Position numbers and translations under genes: made by a program
Notes under the pieces: generated by a model
Seen by the model: the letters and a program-made list of their open reading frames with translations, nothing else
Database searches by the model: none
What the model was told of the DNA's origin: nothing
In this document: piece by piece, positions 1 to 6,331 of the stretch
Layout of the letters: every line of letters starts with the position of its first letter
Position numbering within the stretch: the stretch's first letter is position 1
NCBI GenBank assembly: GCA_944376035.1
Contig: CALWBJ010000152.1
Location: 1 to 13,378, forward strand
Direction: 5' to 3'
DNA length: 13,378 bases
Origin: an uncultured Clostridia bacterium
GTDB lineage: Bacteria > Bacillota > Clostridia > Christensenellales > Borkfalkiaceae

Positions 1-5
1 AATAT

Positions 6-10
6 CCTCC
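6..10 (-). promoter_or_regulatory. Ribosome-binding site of a gene starting just off the left edge
   Basis: The minus strand reads GGAGG here, followed by five A/T bases up to the window edge. This is the right distance for a start codon lying immediately outside the window. Together with the consensus promoter at 49-77 it indicates a minus-strand gene running leftwards. The gene itself is not visible, so its identity is unknown. Confidence 0.6.
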
Positions 11-65
11 GATTGTGTTTCTTTTTTCTGACTGGCAGGTCAGTTCTTATTTTACACAATCGGAG
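7..65. repeat. 12-bp perfect inverted repeat, 35-bp spacing
   Basis: CTCCGATTGTGT (7-18) is the exact reverse complement of ACACAATCGGAG (54-65). Between the arms is a small hairpin, CTGAC (28-32) and GTCAG (39-43). On the minus strand the right arm lies in the spacer between -35 and -10 of the promoter at 49-77, and the left arm overlaps the ribosome site at 6-10. Read on the plus strand, the right arm is followed by a run of seven T (68-74), so a plus-strand terminator is the alternative reading. Confidence 0.7.
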
Positions 66-77
66 TCTTTTTTTCAA
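49..77 (-). promoter_or_regulatory. SigA-type promoter of the left-edge gene
   Basis: On the minus strand TTGAAA (77-72) and TAAAAT (54-49) are separated by exactly 17 bases. The predicted start point is near 42-44, where the RNA would begin with the CTGAC/GTCAG hairpin. A GGAGG ribosome site follows 30-odd bases later. The spacing and hexamers match the ppdK promoter at 3937-3965 closely. Confidence 0.65.
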
Positions 78-100
78 GACTCATCGGTAAACCTCTTTTC

Positions 101-126
101 AACCCCGCGACTATCGCGGGGTTTTT
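101..126 (+). terminator. Intrinsic terminator-like hairpin, plus strand
   Basis: AACCCCGCGA (101-110) and TCGCGGGGTT (114-123) form a perfect 10-bp stem with a 3-base loop, and the plus strand continues with T residues to 126. No plus-strand gene is visible upstream that would need it. It may insulate the leftward promoter at 49-77 or be left over from a lost gene. Confidence 0.6.
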
Positions 127-133
127 GATATAC

Positions 134-167
134 AAAAAAGAGAGAACATTTATCCTTGTTCTCTCTT
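134..167 (-). terminator. Intrinsic terminator, minus strand
   Basis: AAGAGAGAACA (138-148) pairs with TGTTCTCTCTT (157-167) around an 8-base loop. On the minus strand the stem runs into TTTTTT (139-134). It lies downstream of the IstA-like gene and element, and would stop their transcription before the left-edge promoter. Confidence 0.7.
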
Positions 168-189
168 AAAAGATTTGTATTAAATTGTA

Positions 190-215
190 GGTGTTAGGCG
201 GAGATTAAAACGAAG
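190..215 (+). repeat. Left terminal inverted repeat of the element
   Basis: It starts GGTGTTAGGCGGAG and continues with an AAAA run, matching the right end (990-1015, reverse strand) in its first eight bases perfectly and in about 19 of 26 overall. Confidence 0.45.
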
Positions 216-229
216 TCGTCAGTTCAACT

Positions 230-249
230 CCTGTTTTTCAAAAAACAGG
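230..249. repeat. Tight hairpin, 9-bp stem
   Basis: CCTGTTTTT (230-238) and AAAAACAGG (241-249) are perfect reverse complements with only two bases between them. It has no T run on either side, so it is not an obvious terminator. It lies in the non-coding left part of the element (190-425), which otherwise holds only the bidirectional terminator and the tRNA fragment. Confidence 0.5.
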
Positions 250-312
250 TCAAAATGCAGCTCTTAAATTCAAATATTCCGCAAGGTGCGCAAAACACTA
301 AATATAGTAACA

Positions 313-347
313 AAAAAGCACAAGACCTACTAAATCTTGTGCTTTTT
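313..347. terminator. Bidirectional intrinsic terminator
   Basis: A perfect 13-bp stem, AAAAAGCACAAGA (313-325) and TCTTGTGCTTTTT (335-347), encloses a 9-base loop. A tracts on one side and T tracts on the other make it functional in both directions. On the minus strand it follows the IstA-like gene and the tRNA-Asn fragment and may be the terminator originally belonging to that tRNA. A weaker hairpin, TTTGTAG/CTACAAA at 352-375, sits between it and the fragment. Confidence 0.8.
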
Positions 348-377
348 ATGTTTTGTAGCTTTTTCGTACTACAAAGA

Positions 378-408
378 TGGCTCCTCAGGTAGGATTTGAA
401 CTTACAAC
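378..408 (-). pseudogene. 3' fragment of a tRNA-Asn gene (31 bases incl. CCA)
   Basis: The minus strand reads GTTGTAAGTTCAAATCC, then TACCTGAGGAGCCA. It matches my recollection of the T arm, acceptor strand and CCA of Firmicute tRNA-Asn at about 28 of 31 positions. The T-stem has one A-C mismatch. No 5' acceptor strand (expected TCCTCAG), D arm or anticodon arm is found upstream, where the IstA-like gene lies instead, so it is not a working tRNA. Such 3' fragments are typically left at attachment sites of elements that integrate into tRNA genes. The tRNA-Asn identity comes from memory of the family and not from a search. Confidence 0.65.
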
Positions 409-425
409 TTACATTTCCCGTCACT

Positions 426-983
426 TTATAGATAATCACTACCAATATCCAAAATTTTATTTTCATCAAGATGTAAGGATTTTAACCACTCATTCTTTTC
501 CTTTTGTAGTTTACGGTAGCTTTCACTATCGGGATTGCAAAAAGACATCAATAGGTTATAGTGTTTCAGTTTGTTCCTTACTTTATCATTCGGATCGTCA
601 TCGTCGGCACGAGGCTTTTTGTATTGCAGATAGAAAAGTCCGAAACTTGCCCAACTATACGCTTTAAGACCTTGCTTTGCCGCTCGCTTACAATATCTTC
701 GCCAACACAGCCGAAGTGAAGATTGATGTTTTCGCATTTGAAATTCTTCCCATTTGAAATCAATGACTAAATATTTTTCGTCTTTCCTCACCCGTTCGGG
801 AAATAGTATACTCCGTAGTCCCACTTCATCAATGCCGTCAATATCCGCTAATTGAATTTTGAAATAATCTATTCGTTTCACGACTTCCCAAACAGTTGTT
901 CTTGAGCAACCACACAGCGTTGCAATTTGCGAATAATTATTGCCTTTTTTCAAATATTCCATAATAAGACTATATTTTACCAT
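426..983 (-). CDS. IstA-like N-terminal domain protein, catalytic domain absent
   Basis: This 185-residue protein starts at ATG with AAGAGG seven bases upstream. Residues 1-40 form a helix-turn-helix (KGNNYSQIATLCGCSRTTV). The stretch with LFPER (about residue 61), DFKWEEF (about 75) and a WRRYCKRA segment (about 94), then a Y-rich segment, follows the order seen in the N-terminal half of IS21-family IstA transposases of Clostridia. Full IstA is over 400 residues and has a DDE integrase core. Here, from about residue 125, the sequence changes to a charged tail (KLQKEKNEWLKS) that I do not recognise, and no DDE core follows. It may be a degenerate transposase or a retained DNA-binding protein, for example a self-regulator or transposition inhibitor. 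It is the only sizeable gene inside the inverted repeats at 190-1015, and terminators follow it at 313-347 and 134-167. Confidence 0.55.
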   Translation of the reverse strand: MVKYSLIMEYLKKGNNYSQIATLCGCSRTTVWEVVKRIDYFKIQLADIDGIDEVGLRSILFPERVRKDEKYLVIDFKWEEFQMRKHQSSLRLCWRRYCKRAAKQGLKAYSWASFGLFYLQYKKPRADDDDPNDKVRNKLKHYNLLMSFCNPDSESYRKLQKEKNEWLKSLHLDENKILDIGSDYL

Positions 984-989
984 AAAATT

Positions 990-1015
990 ACCTCTTTTTG
1001 TCGCCCTCTAACACC
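990..1015 (-). repeat. Right terminal inverted repeat of the element
   Basis: Read on the minus strand it begins GGTGTTAGAGGGCGAC and matches the left end at 190-215. The inner part doubles as the leader and ribosome site (AAGAGG) of the IstA-like gene. Thirteen of its bases recur at the 3' end of ppdK (1191-1203). Confidence 0.45.
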
Positions 1016-1104
1016 CATATCAGTATATACAACGCACTGTTCAATTTTATTGGCCACCTGCGTTTTTGGGGGTATTTTTACCTTTTCTACGACTTATCGG
1101 GAGT

Positions 1105-1143
1105 AAAAAAACAGCCACTCTTTCACAAGAATGGCTGTTTTTT
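1105..1143. terminator. Bidirectional terminator after ppdK
   Basis: AAAAAACAGCCA (1106-1117) and TGGCTGTTTTTT (1132-1143) form a perfect 12-bp stem, and an inner TCTT/AAGA pair extends it. On the minus strand it lies about 45 bases after the ppdK stop codon and ends in a T run (complement of 1105-1111). It separates ppdK from the accessory element. Confidence 0.85.
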
Positions 1144-1187
1144 GTCTGTTTTATTGTAAATTATACCTTTTTAACCCTGTTTTTGGC

Positions 1188-3824
1188 TTATTTTGTCGCC
1201 CTCGGATTACGGATATTCGCCTGGGCGGCGGCGAGACGCGCGATCGGTACTCTGAAGGGTGAACACGATACGTACGTAAGTCCTGTCTTCTGACAGAATT
1301 CTATCGTTGAAGGATCTCCGCCGTGCTCTCCGCATATTCCGAGTTTAATGTCGGGTCTCGTGGATTTTCCGAGATCAACCGCCATCTTTATAAGTCTGCC
1401 TACGCCGATCTGGTCGAGTTTCGCACACGGATCGTTTTCGTAAATCTTTTTATCGTAATAAGCGTTAAGGAATTTGCCTGCATCGTCACGGGAGAAACCG
1501 AAAGTCATCTGCGTAAGGTCGTTTGTTCCGAACGAGAAGAATTCCGCCTCTTTGGCTATTTCGTCAGCAGTGAGTGCCGCTCTCGGAATTTCGATCATTG
1601 TGCCGACTTTATAAGTCAATTTAACATTTGCGTCTGCAATTATTTTATCCGCCGTGCTTACAACAACCCCTTTAACGTAAGCAAGTTCTTTCACTTCGCC
1701 CACAAGCGGTATCATTATCTCGGGAACTATATTCCAGTCGGGATGTTTTTTACTTACCGCAATCGCAGCGCCGATTACAGCCTTTGTCTGCATAACTGCA
1801 ATTTCAGGATACGTTACCGCAAGACGGCATCCGCGATGTCCCATCATCGGGTTAAATTCATGAAGTGCTGCGATTTTGGCTTTAAGGTCCTTAACCTTCA
1901 TATTCATATCTTCGGCAAGGGCTTTAATGTCAGCCTCTTCGGTAGGTACAAACTCATGAAGCGGCGGGTCGAGGAAACGGATTGTTACGGGGTAACCTTC
2001 CATGGCTTCGTAAAGCGCCTCGAAGTCTCCCTGCTGCATGGGAAGAAGTTTATTGAGTGCTTTTTCCCTCTGTTCAACCGTATCGGAAACGATCATCTCA
2101 CGCATTGCTTTGATTCTGTCCGCCTCAAAGAACATATGCTCGGTTCTGCAAAGACCTATTCCCTCTGCACCGAACGCGCGAGCCTGTTTTGCGTCTTTGG
2201 GAGTATCGGCGTTAGTTCTTACTTTAAGAACTCTGAACTCGTCCGCCCATTTCATAATTCTTCCGAAATTACCCGAAACAGACGCGGGAACTGTGGGAAT
2301 TGCTTCGCCGTAAATGTTACCGGTCGAACCGTCAAGAGAAATATAATCGCCCTCGTGGAAAGTCTTTCCTGCGAGAGTAAATACTTTTTCCGCTTCGTCT
2401 ATAACTATTTCTCCGCAGCCCGATACGCAACAGGTACCCATACCGCGGGCAACAACGGCGGCGTGAGAGGTCATACCGCCTCTTACCGTAAGTATACCTT
2501 CGGCATAGTGCATACCTTCGATATCTTCGGGAGAAGTTTCAAGTCTTACAAGAACAACCTTTTCGTTTTTCTTGGTTACCCACTCGGTAGCGTCCTCAGC
2601 GGTAAACACAACCTTACCGCAAGCGGCACCCGGAGATGCGGGAAGCGCGTGTGCGAGGGGTTTCGCCTTTTTGAGAGCCGCGGCGTCAAACTGCGGGTGC
2701 AAAAGCGCGTCGAGTTGTTTGGGATCTATCATTAAAACGGCTTCCTTCTCGGAAATCATACCTTCGTCAACGAGGTCGCACGCAATTTTAAGCGCCGCCG
2801 CGGCGGTACGTTTACCGTTTCTCGTCTGCAACATGAACAGTTTGCCGTTTTCAATGGTAAACTCCATGTCCTGCATATCCCTGTAATGTTTTTCGAGTTT
2901 TTCGACAATATTAACGAACTGTTCGTAAACAGCGGGATTTTCCTTTTTGAGTTGGTCGATAGTCTGAGGCGTTCTGACACCTGCAACGACGTCCTCACCC
3001 TGAGCGTTCATGAGATATTCGCCAAACAGACCTTTTTCACCGGTGGCGGGGTTACGCGAAAATGCGACGCCCGTTCCCGACGTATCGCCCATATTCCCGA
3101 ATACCATTTCCTGTACGTTGACGGCTGTACCCCAACTGGAAGGAATGTCGTTCATTCTTCTGTAATAAATTGCCCTGGGGTTGTCCCACGAACGGAAAAC
3201 CGCTTTGATGGCGCCCATGAGTTGTTCCTTGGGTTCCTGCGGGAAGTCGCTGCCGATTTTCGATTTATATTCAGCTTTGAATTTTTCCGCAAGTTCTTTA
3301 AGGTCGTCCGCGTTAAGTTCGGTATCGAGTTTTACGCCCTTTTTATTTTTCATTTCGTCGATAAGTTCTTCGAAATACTTTTTACCTACTTCCATAACGA
3401 CGTCCGAATACATCTGAATGAAACGGCGGTAAGAGTCGTAAGCAAAACGACGGTTGCCGGTTTTTTCCGCGAATTTTTCGACAACTATGTCGTTAAGACC
3501 GAGGTTGAGAATGGTATCCATCATACCCGGCATGGAAGCGCGGGCGCCCGAACGGACGGAAACAAGCAAGGGGTTTTCAAGATCGCCGAATTTCTTGCCG
3601 GTAATCTCTTCAAGTTTGGCGATATATTCCATGATCTGCGCTTGTATCTGGTCGTTAATCTTCTCCCCGTCTGCATAATACTGCGTGCAAGCCTCGGTAG
3701 TAATGGTAAACCCGCGAGGAACGGGCATTCCCAGTCCGGTCATCTCTGCAAGGTTAGCGCCTTTTCCGCCGAGAAGTTCCCGCATTTTGCCGTTGCCTTC
3801 GCTGAACAGGTAAATGTACTTCAT
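1188..3824 (-). CDS. ppdK: Pyruvate, phosphate dikinase
   Basis: The enzyme interconverts pyruvate + ATP + phosphate with phosphoenolpyruvate + AMP + pyrophosphate in the cytosol. In anaerobic clostridia it serves pyrophosphate-linked glycolysis or gluconeogenesis. At 878 residues it has the usual full length. The N-terminal ATP-grasp part begins with the KGANLAEM signature (21-28). The central swivelling domain carries GGMTSHAAVVARGMG with the phosphorylated His454. The C-terminal TIM barrel has the MGHRGCRL signature (661-668), SFGTNDLTQMTFGFSRDD and the catalytic Cys831 in GICGEHGGDP. Positions 454 and 831 agree with the Clostridium symbiosum enzyme to within one residue. The ATG is preceded by GGAGG (3837-3841), with a longish 12-base spacer. 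Its own promoter lies at 3937-3965 and a terminator at 1105-1143. No PPDK regulatory protein gene is in the window. The last residues (NPRATK) extend a little beyond the usual AAAQA ending and share 13 bases with the adjacent element end. Confidence 0.98.
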   Translation of the reverse strand: MKYIYLFSEGNGKMRELLGGKGANLAEMTGLGMPVPRGFTITTEACTQYYADGEKINDQIQAQIMEYIAKLEEITGKKFGDLENPLLVSVRSGARASMPGMMDTILNLGLNDIVVEKFAEKTGNRRFAYDSYRRFIQMYSDVVMEVGKKYFEELIDEMKNKKGVKLDTELNADDLKELAEKFKAEYKSKIGSDFPQEPKEQLMGAIKAVFRSWDNPRAIYYRRMNDIPSSWGTAVNVQEMVFGNMGDTSGTGVAFSRNPATGEKGLFGEYLMNAQGEDVVAGVRTPQTIDQLKKENPAVYEQFVNIVEKLEKHYRDMQDMEFTIENGKLFMLQTRNGKRTAAAALKIACDLVDEGMISEKEAVLMIDPKQLDALLHPQFDAAALKKAKPLAHALPASPGAACGKVVFTAEDATEWVTKKNEKVVLVRLETSPEDIEGMHYAEGILTVRGGMTSHAAVVARGMGTCCVSGCGEIVIDEAEKVFTLAGKTFHEGDYISLDGSTGNIYGEAIPTVPASVSGNFGRIMKWADEFRVLKVRTNADTPKDAKQARAFGAEGIGLCRTEHMFFEADRIKAMREMIVSDTVEQREKALNKLLPMQQGDFEALYEAMEGYPVTIRFLDPPLHEFVPTEEADIKALAEDMNMKVKDLKAKIAALHEFNPMMGHRGCRLAVTYPEIAVMQTKAVIGAAIAVSKKHPDWNIVPEIMIPLVGEVKELAYVKGVVVSTADKIIADANVKLTYKVGTMIEIPRAALTADEIAKEAEFFSFGTNDLTQMTFGFSRDDAGKFLNAYYDKKIYENDPCAKLDQIGVGRLIKMAVDLGKSTRPDIKLGICGEHGGDPSTIEFCQKTGLTYVSCSPFRVPIARLAAAQANIRNPRATK
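1191..1203. repeat. 13-bp direct repeat shared with the element end (996-1008)
   Basis: TTTTGTCGCCCTC occurs exactly at 996-1008, inside the right inverted repeat of the IS-like element, and again here. Here it encodes the last codons of ppdK (R-A-T-K) and touches its stop. It could mark a former insertion or deletion junction, or be chance. Confidence 0.5.
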
Positions 3825-3913
3825 TTTTTTAAATTTCCTCCAAAAATTTATAAACCTAATTATAAGAATTATTTTAATTTTAATAAATTTATCGTTTAAA
3901 TCGACTTAATTTT

Positions 3914-3930
3914 CTGCCGCCTGGCGGTAG
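3914..3930. promoter_or_regulatory. Palindrome at the ppdK transcription start
   Basis: CTGCCGCCTGGCGGTAG is a near-perfect palindrome centred on 3922, with one mismatch or G-U pair. On the minus strand it begins about where transcription from the promoter at 3937-3965 should start. It could be an operator or a 5'-terminal RNA hairpin protecting the message. It is not followed by a T run, so it does not look like the recO terminator. Confidence 0.5.
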
Positions 3931-3936
3931 ATATAT

Positions 3937-3965
3937 ATTTTACACTATTTTAATATATTTTTCAA
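3937..3965 (-). promoter_or_regulatory. SigA-type promoter of ppdK
   Basis: On the minus strand TTGAAA (3965-3960) and TAAAAT (3942-3937) are spaced by 17 bases, in the gap between recO and ppdK. The predicted start near 3930 gives a leader of about 105 bases to the ATG. No clear recO terminator separates the genes, so read-through from recO is also possible. Confidence 0.6.
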
Positions 3966-3995
3966 GTTTATTGCAGTCAAATTATGTAATTTTGT

Positions 3996-4706
3996 TTACA
4001 TTTTAATAATTTCTTTGAGCGAAAAAATATTTTCTTCGGCTTTATTGGTTATATAATAGTCAAAAAGTCTCAATACGGGGAGGGCTTGTTCGTCGGTAAG
4101 GGTCTGACCTTCCGAAAGTTTTTTTAAGTATGAATAAGTTGAAAAATTTATCTGTCTGAAAATATCACTGCGGCAATTTTCACAGTAAAATCCGCCCGAA
4201 TCGTAATCGAAAAAGGTTTTGCCTTTTAAATCTTCTCCACACCCCGGGCAGCCGTTAAGATTTAGAGCATAACCCGAAAGGGAAAGAGCGGAAAAAAGAA
4301 ATTCCGCTACAGCCGATTTCGGCGGCGTTTGGCCGTAAGAAAGCGTTTTCAAAGCGGAGAGCAGCAATGTAAACATGTTTTCCGAAACAATCCCCTCTTT
4401 CATAAACCGCTTGACGTATTCGGTAACCGCGCCCGCGCAAAAGTATTTTTCCACATTTTCACGAAGAGGATAAAAACTGTCTATTAAACTTGCGTTTATA
4501 ATATTATTCTTGTTTGTACCGCTGATTATTATAAATTCAGCAAAACAAAAAGGCTCGGAAGCGAATTTTAACTTCGCCCCTGCCTTCTTTACGCCTTTCA
4601 TACGCGCGGAAACCGCGCCTTTTTCAAGAGTATAAACGGATAGTATCTTGTCGTTTTCGCCGTAATTGACTCCGCCTAAAACTATACCGTTTAATTTTTC
4701 TTCCAT
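3996..4706 (-). CDS. recO: DNA repair protein RecO
   Basis: RecO works with RecF and RecR in loading RecA on SSB-coated single-stranded DNA and anneals complementary strands. The 236-residue length is normal. The N-terminal OB-fold region begins with the typical start (GIVLGGVNYGENDKILSVYT, 7-26) and an ARMKGVKK segment. The C-terminal helical part carries a four-cysteine zinc site, C153-P-G-C156 and C175-E-N-C178. The start lies six bases after the yqzL stop, with a weak AGGA ribosome site overlapping that stop, which suggests translational coupling. The order era-yqzL-recO is the one conserved in Firmicutes. Confidence 0.95.
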   Translation of the reverse strand: MEEKLNGIVLGGVNYGENDKILSVYTLEKGAVSARMKGVKKAGAKLKFASEPFCFAEFIIISGTNKNNIINASLIDSFYPLRENVEKYFCAGAVTEYVKRFMKEGIVSENMFTLLLSALKTLSYGQTPPKSAVAEFLFSALSLSGYALNLNGCPGCGEDLKGKTFFDYDSGGFYCENCRSDIFRQINFSTYSYLKKLSEGQTLTDEQALPVLRLFDYYITNKAEENIFSLKEIIKM

Positions 4707-4712
4707 AAATTC

Positions 4713-4829
4713 CTACTTCTTCATCAGATTTTTGTATAAAAGATAATAAGAGACTTCACCTGTCTTTTCGAAAAGTTCCCACGCAGAATCCGCGGGCTTT
4801 TTGAAATCAAAACCGTCTTTATTTCCCAT
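4713..4829 (-). CDS. yqzL: YqzL-like small protein, 38 residues
   Basis: A 38-codon gene starts at ATG with a strong GGAGG (4835-4839) five bases upstream and stops six bases before recO. It reads MGNKDGFDFKKPADSAWELF, then EKTGEVSYYLLYKNLMKK. The W-x-L-F-x-K-T-G-x-V-x-x-Y-L-L-Y pattern is that of the YqzL family, known as a very short Firmicute protein between era and recO. Its biochemical role is unknown. About 140 A/T-rich bases separate it from era upstream and may contain a promoter, though I found no clear hexamer pair. Confidence 0.85.
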   Translation of the reverse strand: MGNKDGFDFKKPADSAWELFEKTGEVSYYLLYKNLMKK

Positions 4830-4973
4830 AATTACCTCCGCTATCAGTATGCGGAATTATTTTAAGGTTATACGGCAATTAAAATATTTTATAAATTTTG
4901 TAAGTTTATAACTGTTAATATTATATTTTCGGATAATGATAAACGGTAGTGAGGTTTTTTGTTATGCACTTTT

Positions 4974-5858
4974 TCAATCGTTTTCGCCGTAGCCGAATTC
5001 TTTAAGGGAATTGGCGCTGTTACGCCAGTCTTCTTTCACTTTCACATAAACGGTAAGAAAAACTTTTTTGCCTAAGAACTTCTCCATATCCGTCCTTGCA
5101 AACGAAGACACTTCTTTAAGCGCACTTCCGTTTTTGCCTATGAGTATGGCTTTATGATTAGACTTTTCGCAAACAATGTCAAGGCTTACGTCGTATACCT
5201 TACCGTCCGGGCGGAGTGCGAATTTATTTATAATGATTGCCACCCCGTGCGGTATTTCCTTATCGAATTTAAGAAGAATTTTCTCCCGCATAATCTCGGA
5301 AATCATGAATTTGGACGAGCGGTCGGAAATAACGTCGTCGCCGAAAAGTTTTTCACCTTCGGGCAACTTGCTTTCGATAACTTTCAAAAGTTCTTTTATA
5401 TTTCTGTTTTTTCTTGCGGAAACGGGAACAATTTCGGCATTTTCCTCGCCGAGTTCTTTCAGTTCGGAAATCAGAAGGCTCTCGGGCATAATATCCGTTT
5501 TGGTAAGCGCTATTATAAGCGGAACGCCTGACGAAATATATTTTTTTACAAGACTTCTGTCCGTATCGCTAAGTCCGTTATGCGCGTCAATGACAAAAAG
5601 TACGACGTCGACTTCCGAAACCGTATCCTGAGCCCTTTTCTGCATTACCGAATTTAAAAGGCTTTCGGCTTTATAGAGTCCGGGTGTATCGACAAACGCA
5701 ATCTGAGAATTTTCTCCGTTGTATATTGCGGTTATCCTGTCTCTTGTGGTCTGAGGCTTGGGGGAAACTATCGCCACTTTCTCGCCCACTATAACGTTCA
5801 CAAGAGTAGATTTTCCCGCGTTGGCGCGTCCTACTACCGCAACAAATCCGCTTTTCAT
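4974..5858 (-). CDS. era: GTPase Era
   Basis: Era is an essential GTPase that binds the 3' end of 16S rRNA and assists 30S subunit maturation at the inner face of the membrane. At 294 residues it is normal in length. It has the P loop GRANAGKS (10-17), the switch region KPQTTRDR (34-41), DTPGL (57-61), TKTD (119-122) and a SAR motif near 147. A C-terminal KH domain follows, with the IGKNG loop. The P loop departs from the usual GRPNVGKS at two positions, and TPGLYKAES replaces the usual TPGIHKPKH. The GTP-contacting residues are all kept, so activity is expected. The start overlaps the ybeY stop by four bases (ATGA), a sign of translational coupling. Confidence 0.97.
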   Translation of the reverse strand: MKSGFVAVVGRANAGKSTLVNVIVGEKVAIVSPKPQTTRDRITAIYNGENSQIAFVDTPGLYKAESLLNSVMQKRAQDTVSEVDVVLFVIDAHNGLSDTDRSLVKKYISSGVPLIIALTKTDIMPESLLISELKELGEENAEIVPVSARKNRNIKELLKVIESKLPEGEKLFGDDVISDRSSKFMISEIMREKILLKFDKEIPHGVAIIINKFALRPDGKVYDVSLDIVCEKSNHKAILIGKNGSALKEVSSFARTDMEKFLGKKVFLTVYVKVKEDWRNSANSLKEFGYGEND

Positions 5859-6328
5859 TGCTCGTCCGGCCTCCCGAGAAGGGCAAGCACCGCCTTTTCC
5901 TTTTCACGCATCTCGCGCTTGTCCTCTTCGGTCATGTGGTCGTAACCGAAAAGATGCATAAGCCCGTGAATTATCAGATAATCGCGTTCGTCTTCTTCGC
6001 TGTGCCCTATTTCTTCGGCTTGCTCTTTCACTCTGTCTTCGCAAAGCACTATCGAGCCCAAAAAAATATATTTGCCTTCAAGTTCGGTAAGATGTTCTTC
6101 GGGAATAAGCACCTGTCCTCTTATCCCCTCCATGCTCGGATAGGATAAAACGTCGGTAACGCTCTCCACCCCGCGCGTATCTTTATTGAGATTAAATATA
6201 CCGTTTTTATCAACAAATACGAGTTCGGCTTTAAGTTTGCTTTTCTGACCGAGTACCGTATATACCGCCTCGGCTAATTTTTTCAGTTTAAGTTTTTTAT
6301 CAAGACACTCTATTACCAGTTTTCCCAT
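5855..6328 (-). CDS. ybeY: Endoribonuclease YbeY
   Basis: YbeY is a metal-dependent RNase involved in 16S rRNA 3'-end maturation and ribosome quality control. The 157-residue protein has the family zinc site H121-G-L-M-H125-L-F-G-Y-D-H131, the TDVLSYP motif (58-64) and GSIVLCED (91-98; usually GDIVIC). It begins three bases after the stop of the HD phosphodiesterase gene and overlaps era by four bases. The three therefore form one transcription unit, placing YbeY with its functional partner Era. Confidence 0.96.
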   Translation of the reverse strand: MGKLVIECLDKKLKLKKLAEAVYTVLGQKSKLKAELVFVDKNGIFNLNKDTRGVESVTDVLSYPSMEGIRGQVLIPEEHLTELEGKYIFLGSIVLCEDRVKEQAEEIGHSEEDERDYLIIHGLMHLFGYDHMTEEDKREMREKEKAVLALLGRPDEQ

Positions 6329-6331
6329 ATT

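Larger units (their letters stand above)
190..1015 (-). mobile_element. IS21-like element remnant bounded by imperfect inverted repeats
   Basis: The plus strand at 190-215 and the minus strand at 1015-990 agree at about 19 of 26 positions, beginning with a perfect GGTGTTAG. With the ends placed at 192 and 1013 the element has TG...CA termini. Inside are a transposase-like reading frame (426-983, minus), a tRNA-Asn 3' fragment and several hairpins. No istB ATPase gene, DDE catalytic domain or convincing target-site duplication is present, so this is a deleted or non-autonomous derivative. The boundaries rest on my own hand alignment. Confidence 0.45.

Noticed and set aside
378..453. Complete tRNA on the minus strand ending at the CCA of the tRNA-Asn fragment
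   Set aside because: A TTGGTAG reminiscent of a D loop exists upstream, but no acceptor, D-stem or anticodon stem pairs can be formed.
224..469. 81-residue minus-strand frame overlapping the IstA-like gene end and the tRNA-Asn fragment
   Set aside because: It runs through the tRNA fragment and terminator hairpin, has no ribosome site and no recognisable domain.
190..1020. Target-site duplication flanking the IS-like element
   Set aside because: Flanks beside either choice of ends (TTGTA/CATAT or GTAGG/CCCAT) do not match, so I do not claim one.
1323..2735. Long plus-strand open frame opposite ppdK (and others at 2886-3899)
   Set aside because: They lie antisense to well-supported ppdK codons, show no family resemblance and are rich in F, R, C and H, as expected of a reverse-strand shadow.
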